Of a stretch of DNA of 64,000 nt, positions 55,408 to 61,893 are shown in pieces. The stretch lies in the NCBI RefSeq assembly GCF_018127965.1, contig NZ_CP072350.1, positions 248,001 through 312,000 of the forward strand, read 5' to 3'. How positions within the stretch are numbered: the stretch's first letter is position 1; the number at the start of each line of letters is the position of its first letter. The stretch comes from Prevotella melaninogenica. GTDB lineage: Bacteria; Bacteroidota; Bacteroidia; Bacteroidales; Bacteroidaceae. The position numbers and the translations under genes were made by a program. The notes under the pieces are model-generated. The model saw nothing but the letters and a program-made list of their open reading frames with translations. It was not told the origin of the DNA and made no database searches.

Positions 55408-55956
55408 TTATTCATACCGCTTCACGTAGTCAGTAATCTTCTGTACAGCAATATGATAAGAGGCTTTCAGCGAGCCCTCGCTTGTACCTAATATCTCGCT
55501 TATCTCGGAGTATTTCATCTCGTCATAATAACGAAGTGTGAACACCGTGCGCTGCACATCGGGCAAGGTTGCAATGGCTTCCTGCAACACTGCCTGACTC
55601 TTATCGCCATCGAAGTAGTCGTCTGCCAATAAGCGATTGGCTACAGAGAGGTCGGCATCTGCACTGGAAAGTGCTGCCTTCTTTTGATGACGAAGGAAAT
55701 CGAGCGACTCGTTAATAGCTATGCGATAGAGCCAAGTGGACAATTTAGCTTTTCCCTGAAAGGTCGGAAGACTCTTCCATGCTTTGAGAAACGTGTTTTG
55801 CAATACGTCGTCAGCATCCTCATGTGTAAGAACAATACTACGAATCTTCCAATACAGCGATTGGCTGTACTGGTCAACAATCATGGGGAAAACCTTCTGT
55901 CTTCCTTCGGGACTCGCCAACTGGCGAATCACTTCAGCTTCATCGAGGGGAGTCAC
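55408..55956 (-). CDS. ECF-type RNA polymerase sigma factor
   Basis: 182 residues. Region 2: FPMIVDQYSQSLYWKIRSIV, EDADDVLQNTFLKAWKSLPT, WLYRIAINESLDFLRHQK (promoter melting and -10 recognition). Region 4: LPDVQRTVFTLRYYDEMKYS-EISEILGTSEGSLKASYHIA (helix-turn-helix). No region 1.1 or 3, as in group IV sigma factors. It directs RNA polymerase to a small regulon, probably held in check by the product of the next gene. It starts 45 bp downstream of the small sorting-domain protein gene, probably in one transcript. Confidence 0.93.
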   Translation of the reverse strand: MTPLDEAEVIRQLASPEGRQKVFPMIVDQYSQSLYWKIRSIVLTHEDADDVLQNTFLKAWKSLPTFQGKAKLSTWLYRIAINESLDFLRHQKKAALSSADADLSVANRLLADDYFDGDKSQAVLQEAIATLPDVQRTVFTLRYYDEMKYSEISEILGTSEGSLKASYHIAVQKITDYVKRYE

Positions 55957-56001
55957 TACTCTTCAAGAAAAGGTTTTGATTGTCAAGTGCTTAACGCCTT
56001 C

Positions 56002-56313
56002 TTAACGAATTGACACCTTGCGGACTACGTTACCCACCTTGACGATGTAGCATCCCTTCGGGAAGTTGAGCGTATAGTGCTTGTCGTCACCGTCAACCTT
56101 CACGCTCATCACGCGTACACCCGTCACATTATAGATTGCCAACTGTTCGTTCTCAGCACCAACCACATGCAACACGTTACCAACAATTGAGATTGAAATA
56201 GTCTGAACGTCTAAGTCAATCAAATCAATCGCTGCACGCGCCTGCACCGGTGCGGTGAAGCCAACAGAGAGCAGTAATGTGAAAAGAAAAGGAGTAAATA
56301 TATTTTTTATCAT
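56002..56313 (-). CDS. Small secreted protein consisting of signal peptide plus T9SS-type C-terminal domain
   Basis: 103 residues: signal peptide MIKNIFTPFLFTLLLSVGFT-APVQA, then about 75 residues that are entirely a type-A T9SS sorting domain: ISISIVGNVLHVVGAENEQL, AIYNVTGVRVMSVKV and FPKGCYIVKVGNVVRKVSIR (K/R-V-x-I-R end). Such domains normally form the last ~80 residues of much larger cargo proteins; here there is no cargo. It may be a remnant of a lost gene, a decoy/regulatory peptide of the secretion system, or a genuine tiny surface protein. It is first in the strand order ahead of the sigma-factor operon, with a -7 box (TATCTTTG) 24 bp upstream of its ATG. Confidence 0.75.
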   Translation of the reverse strand: MIKNIFTPFLFTLLLSVGFTAPVQARAAIDLIDLDVQTISISIVGNVLHVVGAENEQLAIYNVTGVRVMSVKVDGDDKHYTLNFPKGCYIVKVGNVVRKVSIR

Positions 56314-56336
56314 AGACTATGCTTTTATGTTAGCTA

Positions 56337-56344
56337 CAAAGATA
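56337..56344 (-). promoter_or_regulatory. -7 element of the sigma operon
   Basis: TATCTTTG (complement of CAAAGATA, 56337-56344). The start would be near 56330, 17 nt before the ATG at 56313. No good -33 element is visible. Confidence 0.5.
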
Positions 56345-56408
56345 ACAAATTTAGGAATACATCTACTTATTTTATTGCATTAGTCTATTAAGATTTAATA
56401 TAAATTAA

Positions 56409-56911
56409 CCTCCCCCAACCCCTCCGAAGGAGGGGAGTTGCCTAACGGGATAAATATGATTATCCTGAAATATGGAGAGACAAACCAAAACTCTTATATA
56501 ATATGGCATACGGAGGAACGGAGCTAACAGAGTTTTATTTCAAAACCACACGCCCCACAGAGGTGCCGACGGCACAAGGAGCGACGGAGATGTCCCATAC
56601 AGGAAGCTAATATCTTCATTGTTATTTCTTCCAATAAACACTGCAGTTATACTCCTTTGCTCTCTGCACCGTCGGTGCCTCCGTGAGCTACATATTTTTA
56701 AAAAAATCTCCGTAAACTCCGTGTCTCTGTGTGAGATTACGTCAATATTCTAAATTTAAGTAATCGCCTTATCATTCCATATTTCTGAAAACCCATCTTT
56801 TTCCGTCCGACACTCCCTCCTTTGGGTATTTAGGGGAGGTCCCCTTATTTCCTTTTAATCCGTCACTCTGTTAGCAACTCCCCTCCTTTGGAGGGGCTGG
56901 GGGAGGTTCCC
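56409..56911. repeat. Nested inverted-repeat region (~500 bp)
   Basis: AACCTCCCCCAACCCCTCC (56409-56427) at the left faces GGAGGGGCTGGGGGAGGTT (56889-56907) at the right. Inside it, the plus copy of the CACAGAGGTGCCGACGGCAC element (about 56505-56595) faces a minus copy, GCACCGTCGGTGCCTCCG (about 56645-56790). The region is thus a two-layer imperfect palindrome. No gene is present between 56314 and 57197. Confidence 0.7.
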
Positions 56912-57029
56912 TTTGTATGCGAAATATCCTTACATTACGATTATAGAAAAGTAAGAAAATGAGGGTAAAAACGAACTGATTTATTGTCTTTGTAAGTTTT
57001 TATTATCAGACGGTTGCAAAAGTGGTTTT

Positions 57030-57133
57030 CAAAAGGTGCTTAATAAGGGTTCAAAAGGGCGTTAGTAAGGGGCTTAAAGAGCACCTTTTGCAAGCTAAAA
57101 GGGCGTTAATTCAATTGCTATTGGGCATCTTTA
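57030..57133 (+). repeat. AAAAGGGCGTT dispersed repeat, copy H
   Basis: CAAAAGGTGCTTAATAAGGG, TTCAAAAGGGCGTTAGTAAG, TTAAAGAGCACCTTTTGCAA, AAAAGGGCGTTAATTCAATT, GGGCATC. The flank TTTATATTTACAAAACGGAT matches copies A and D and runs straight into the HutD terminator. Confidence 0.85.
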
Positions 57134-57163
57134 ATTTTTAAGACGTGAGTTTATATTTACAAA

Positions 57164-57198
57164 ACGGATGGTCAGAACGCTTGGTTCTGACCATCCGT
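57164..57198 (-). terminator. Terminator of the HutD-family gene
   Basis: ACGGATGGTCAGAAC (57164-57178) and GTTCTGACCATCCGT (57184-57198) form a perfect 15-bp stem with a 5-nt loop. On the minus strand TTTTGTAAATA follows. The stem touches the stop codon. Confidence 0.88.
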
Positions 57199-57713
57199 TA
57201 TTCCATAAATCGAGCGATGACGGCTTTTCCTTTTAGGCAGAAAGGCTCATCAAGGAGTGCCGTATCGTGTTTGCGAACAGCCTTCCCTTCGATGCAACAA
57301 TCTTCGAGGGCGAAGACAATCGTCCGACGGCTATCCGTGAACGCTGCATCTTCCATTATCCCCACTTCGACACGGACACCATGTCGCACGATGATATTAA
57401 AGTCTACAGCTCCCTGCGTATTCTCCGAACTGACTTTCTCGTCACCTTCAAACTCATACAAAGTATTGTGTGATAAAGCGATACGTCGTCCTTCTTTTAT
57501 TAGCGTTATCTCTCCTTCCAAGGGCAGAATATAACGTGTAAAACCCGAAAAATCAGAGAAGTCGCTCTGTACATCATCGATAATAGCCGACGAGATACGC
57601 ACATCGAATTGCCGTGCTGACAAGTCGCCATCAGCAGGTGAGATAAAAATCTGACGTGTGACACCACCCTTCCATGTGGTAGTCTTGTAGGATGATTGAG
57701 TGAGTGTGGGCAT
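57198..57713 (-). CDS. HutD/Ves family protein
   Basis: 171 residues from the ATG at 57713 (a longer frame starts at 57737, but MPTLTQSSYKTTTWKGGVTR is the normal HutD beginning). A small cupin-fold protein of unsettled activity, often linked to histidine use or as a stress-related Ves homologue. Landmarks: TTWKGGVTRQIFISP, FDVRISSAII, FSGFTRYILPLEGEITL, FEGDEKVSSEN and VDFNIIVRHGV. No hut genes adjoin it. It is bracketed by a strong terminator and the MITE-like copy 2. Confidence 0.85.
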   Translation of the reverse strand: MPTLTQSSYKTTTWKGGVTRQIFISPADGDLSARQFDVRISSAIIDDVQSDFSDFSGFTRYILPLEGEITLIKEGRRIALSHNTLYEFEGDEKVSSENTQGAVDFNIIVRHGVRVEVGIMEDAAFTDSRRTIVFALEDCCIEGKAVRKHDTALLDEPFCLKGKAVIARFME

Positions 57714-57730
57714 GATAATAATAAAAAAAA

Positions 57731-57911
57731 GCCTCACCCCCCAACCCCCTCTCCTACAGAGAGGGGGAGTGCTGGATACAATTTGCTTGGGAATTATAAA
57801 AGACTTGTCCTCAACAAATTTATTTAGAAGTGAGGAAAGTCATTCCCCAACCAATAGGGGTATCTTGGTAATTACGCCCCTCTCCTTTCGGAGAGGGGAC
57901 GGGGGTGAGGC
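57731..57911 (+). mobile_element. MITE-like element, copy 2
   Basis: A ~180-bp unit with terminal inverted repeats GCCTCACCCCC (57731-57741) / GGGGGTGAGGC (57901-57911), hairpins CCCCTCTCCTACAGAGAGGGG and CCCCTCTCCTTTCGGAGAGGGG, and internal TTTGCTTGGGAATTA and ATTCCCCAACCAATAGGGGT. It is the inverted relative of 54282-54504. It ends three bases before the stop codon of the GH85 gene. Confidence 0.7.
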
Positions 57912-57913
57912 TG

Positions 57914-60900
57914 CTACTTCTTCACAACCTTCACAGTCTTGTAAACCTTACCATTCTTAAGCACCTGAACGAGGTACATACCCTTTGCGCCAGTGATAGC
58001 TACGTTAACGACCTGACCCTGTGCAGCCTCAAAGCTATTGCTCTGGAGGAGTGCGCCAGTAGTACCGAGTACGTTGATTGTGTAGCGACCATTGTCAGCA
58101 AAGCGCAGATTTACGCTCTCAACGAATGGGTTAGGATAAACAGAGAAGCCAAGCTGAGCATCAACTGCATCGATAGCGTTAGCCTCGGAGGTAATCTCAA
58201 CAATTTCCTCTACAGTCTTCTCAGCCTCGCCCCAACCGTTCTTCAACTTCAGGGTTACATTCTTCTTACCAGGAGCAGCGTAGGTAACGACAGCTGTCTT
58301 ATCAGTAGATGAAGAGATAACACCATCGCCCAAAGTCCAAGTAGGAACAGTCTTAATCTCGTATGTACCGACAACACCAGGGAAGCCTAATACATCGTTG
58401 TTTGGCTTCTGGTCAACATAAGAAGCACCAGAGGTATTCTCGCCACCGCTACCAGCAACAACGACAACAGAACCGTCATAGTTTCTACCTGCAGTACCGA
58501 GGTTCTTAAACTTCAAACCGTCAACCTCCTCAAATGTGAAGTAAGCCTTCAAGTCAGCTGGAACTTCGCCTTCCTTGTAGCCCTTCATCGCCTGTAATAC
58601 CTCATCGTCGGTAAGTGGTCTGTTCCAAACCTGCACCTCATCAATGACACCATTGAAGCCACTCTTGTAGACACCACCACCACCGATAAAGATGTCGGCT
58701 ACCTGACTGATATCAATACGTCCGTCGGTACGTACTACATCCTCACGACGCTTAGACTCAGTGAAGCTGTGGTCAGCCACCTTACGACCGTTGAAGTAGA
58801 TCTTCTGCATATTGCCATCATCCTGTGTTACGACGATATGGTTCCATACACCAGGAGTAACATTGTAACCAGTAGACATCACTTCCTCATAAGGATTGTC
58901 GTGAGCTGTCCAACCCATTGTGTTGAACGAAATCTCATTCGCTTCATGCTTCGTTCTATGACCCTGCCACTCTGGACGGATAGTCACCCAAAGGTCACCC
59001 CAGTTATTGTGTGGCCACTTGTCATGGATAGAGTTCTTATTGATAAGATTTGTACCCTGACTATCGTGGCTGAACTTGTCTGCCTTGAACCAGAGAGCAT
59101 ATGAATAAGACTTACCCTGCTGAACATCACCAGGGATGCGGAACATCTTAGGGTCGGTAATCTCAAGACCACGTGACGCCTTACCCTCACCGAGACGACC
59201 CTCGTAAGTGTAAGTTACGTTCTGACCTACCTTCTCTGTTGTCTTGTCAGCAGTGATATCGGTAATCTGAGGAACAGCACCTGTAGCCTCTGGAGTAACC
59301 TTTACCTTACCACGGATAACGCTTTCCTTACCGTTGCTATCCATAACAACGAGGTCGTATGTACCCTCTGTTGGAACATTGAACTTAGCACTTGTACCGC
59401 TTTCGCCCTGAGCAACGACAGCACCAGTAACAGAATTCTTCAACTTCCATGACTGAGCAGCAGGAACCATGTCATCAAGATACTTGAGGGTGAACTCTTC
59501 GTTTGGCTTGATAACTGGACGGTCAGCAACGACATCGCTCAATGGCTGGTTGTATTCAACCTTCTTATACTCTGACCAAACAATGTCAGAACCCTTCTTA
59601 CCATCAGGAGATACGGCACGTACACCGAAACGGCAGTCGCGCTTGTCGGCACCTGACACCATTGGAGCATCAACAACATAGGCAGCCCAAGAGGTTGTAG
59701 CGGTAAGCAACTGCACCGGCTGGTCTTTCTGCTGGAAGTAGATTTCATAATACCATGTACCAACTTCGTCGTTATAAGTCTTCTCCCAACCTGATTCTTC
59801 CTTAGAAGCATACTGCATCTTGAAATCACAAGCGTTGTAACGACCACGGAGAATCTCAACCTTCTTGATTGTTGGAGCCACTGTAGCGAAGTCTTTTGCA
59901 TTGTCGCGGAGCGCCATCTCACCAACACGCAACTCATAGTTGGCAGGAGTATTCTCAACAACAAGACCCATCATCGCTACCTTATCACCAGCAGCCAAAC
60001 CTAAGTCTGAAGCCTTTACGGTGAAAGTCTTCCACTCGCCTACTGCCTCAACAGCTGGCAATGCCACCTCCTTATACTCGGTGACGTGGTCCTTCAGGGC
60101 TACAAAGAACTTAGCATGTGTGTCCTTGTCGGCGATAGTCTTATAGGTAACAGAGAACTCATAGTCTGGCTTTACCTCAAGCATTGTCTTAAAGAGTTTC
60201 ACACGTGAGAATGCTGTCTGCCCAGAGATAGACAAACATGAGCCTCCCCAGTAAGCATCATCGAAGGTAAGTTCTGCCTTTGCAAGACTATTGATATTAC
60301 CTGTGTTTACCTGATCAGCACCGTCAGTAATCCACCAACGCCATGTTGGCATGTAATCCTGCGTATTGAGGTTGTACCACTTGTGGTTGAAGGTAACCTT
60401 ACCATCCTTGCGGAAGCTCAAACCATTACCAAGGTTAAAGCGTGAAACGAATGGAACCTGCTGGATAGTAGACTTTGCAGTGAGGAAGGTAGCAAGTCCG
60501 TGGAAGCTCTTTAAGCTTGCATTCGCCAAATTACAATCCGTATTGATGGCTGGTAACAGTCCTGGATTGTTATATCCACCACTAAACATAAGCTCCTGCT
60601 TCTTCAGATAAGTCTTCTGAATAGCAATGTCAGATGTACCATTGTCAGTAGCACTCTGGTGGATAAGACTCTGCTTATGAGCACCCCAGAAACCGATTGA
60701 GATATCGTTGTCTAACAATGCGCTCCAACTTGCCTGACGCAAACCACGACCTTGAATGTCAAAGCCTGCATAATAATCGAAGCTGCTACGACCCAAACTC
60801 TGTGCTGTACTTACAGAACCTCTCAAATGACTTGGACCCCAGTTGTAGTTAGCAAAGAGCATATCGGTAGCAATGTTATCCTTGTCACCAAAGATCTTCT

Positions 60901-61693
60901 TGTTGTGATTGCCCAGACCACCATCAAAGTGTTTCTGACCATCATCACCTGTACCATCGTACCAATGAACTTCAAACTTCCACTTGAGCTTCTCTGCCTC
61001 TTTATGACAGGCAACAAAGAAAGCTGTCAACTGTGACATCACATCTGCTGTAGTACGGAACTCTGAGTTAAAGCCGATACCATTGATACCATAAAACTTC
61101 ATCATGCGAACCAATGGCTCTGCATACAGATACTTACCATCCCTCTTCTGAACAAGTTTGTACAATAGCTTACTATAGACATCAGATCTCCAAGGACTTA
61201 GATAAATAGAATTGTAATCAGGGATTGACATCAAACAACCCACGCTAACACCGTTCTTATGAGCAACGTCAGTCAGACCTGCGGTAGAACGAATCCAAGG
61301 TGAAGTCCAGTTTCCGTGGATATCAATGTATGACCACAAACTAAAGTTATCGCCCTCAAAGCAATAACGAGGGAGCGCCTTCCACTGAGCGGTAGGGTCG
61401 TCAAGCGGTGTCCACAGACACATCTTACGATCGCGCTTCACGCCTTGGCGCACCTGATAGTCACCGTCCTTAATACGCTCGAGTGGACGAACACGAGAGA
61501 TAAAGAACTGGTCGTCAATCTCACTAACGCCCTGTGGTTGCTTCATCTCACCTTTCAGCCACGCTTCAAGGTAGTTAGGCAGGTTCTCAAACTTAGCATC
61601 CTGAATGTCCAATGGATGTGTTGGCGTACGCTGTGCACTCACAGTGAGGCAGCTTGCCAATGCCAAGGATGCAAATAAAGTAATCCTTTTCAT
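57914..61693 (-). CDS. Endo-beta-N-acetylglucosaminidase, GH85, T9SS cargo
   Basis: A 1259-residue secreted enzyme (signal peptide 1-20). The GH85 barrel spans about 55-420; YGINGIGFNSEF carries the diagnostic Asn209-x-Glu211 pair (Asn holds the oxazoline intermediate, Glu is the acid/base), and FEVHWYDGTGDDG fits the family. Then come beta-sandwich domains (about 440-800), a LamG/concanavalin-like domain (about 850-1045, YALWFKADKFSHDSQGTNL ... IFIGGGGVYKSGFNGVIDEV), an Ig/PKD-like stretch, and a canonical type-A T9SS tail (LGFSVYPNPFVESVNLRF ... GMYLVQVLKNGKVYKTVKVV). It should cut between the two GlcNAc residues of N-glycans on glycoproteins outside the cell. It lies 200 bp downstream of a second, related gene. 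Confidence 0.92.
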   Translation of the reverse strand: MKRITLFASLALASCLTVSAQRTPTHPLDIQDAKFENLPNYLEAWLKGEMKQPQGVSEIDDQFFISRVRPLERIKDGDYQVRQGVKRDRKMCLWTPLDDPTAQWKALPRYCFEGDNFSLWSYIDIHGNWTSPWIRSTAGLTDVAHKNGVSVGCLMSIPDYNSIYLSPWRSDVYSKLLYKLVQKRDGKYLYAEPLVRMMKFYGINGIGFNSEFRTTADVMSQLTAFFVACHKEAEKLKWKFEVHWYDGTGDDGQKHFDGGLGNHNKKIFGDKDNIATDMLFANYNWGPSHLRGSVSTAQSLGRSSFDYYAGFDIQGRGLRQASWSALLDNDISIGFWGAHKQSLIHQSATDNGTSDIAIQKTYLKKQELMFSGGYNNPGLLPAINTDCNLANASLKSFHGLATFLTAKSTIQQVPFVSRFNLGNGLSFRKDGKVTFNHKWYNLNTQDYMPTWRWWITDGADQVNTGNINSLAKAELTFDDAYWGGSCLSISGQTAFSRVKLFKTMLEVKPDYEFSVTYKTIADKDTHAKFFVALKDHVTEYKEVALPAVEAVGEWKTFTVKASDLGLAAGDKVAMMGLVVENTPANYELRVGEMALRDNAKDFATVAPTIKKVEILRGRYNACDFKMQYASKEESGWEKTYNDEVGTWYYEIYFQQKDQPVQLLTATTSWAAYVVDAPMVSGADKRDCRFGVRAVSPDGKKGSDIVWSEYKKVEYNQPLSDVVADRPVIKPNEEFTLKYLDDMVPAAQSWKLKNSVTGAVVAQGESGTSAKFNVPTEGTYDLVVMDSNGKESVIRGKVKVTPEATGAVPQITDITADKTTEKVGQNVTYTYEGRLGEGKASRGLEITDPKMFRIPGDVQQGKSYSYALWFKADKFSHDSQGTNLINKNSIHDKWPHNNWGDLWVTIRPEWQGHRTKHEANEISFNTMGWTAHDNPYEEVMSTGYNVTPGVWNHIVVTQDDGNMQKIYFNGRKVADHSFTESKRREDVVRTDGRIDISQVADIFIGGGGVYKSGFNGVIDEVQVWNRPLTDDEVLQAMKGYKEGEVPADLKAYFTFEEVDGLKFKNLGTAGRNYDGSVVVVAGSGGENTSGASYVDQKPNNDVLGFPGVVGTYEIKTVPTWTLGDGVISSSTDKTAVVTYAAPGKKNVTLKLKNGWGEAEKTVEEIVEITSEANAIDAVDAQLGFSVYPNPFVESVNLRFADNGRYTINVLGTTGALLQSNSFEAAQGQVVNVAITGAKGMYLVQVLKNGKVYKTVKVVKK

Positions 61694-61893
61694 GAATAAT
61701 AAATGTTTAGTTTATAAATAATTTTAGGTTTATACAGCTATAGGCATATAACTATATAAGGTTTGTCTCTGTTTAGCAATTATGCTATTTAGCTATGCTT
61801 TCGGGTTTAAAGATTAAATGTTCTTAATAGATAAAAGGATAAAACAAAAAGTGCCAGAAGAAGATTAGCTCCTTCCAGCACTTAGAGAATTAT
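61694..61893. other. Gap between the two GH85 genes
   Basis: 200 bp. A T-rich stem-loop candidate AAAAGTGCCAGAAG...CTTCCAGCACTT (about 61847-61882) lies just past the stop of the upstream paralogue and could act as its terminator. Confidence 0.45.
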
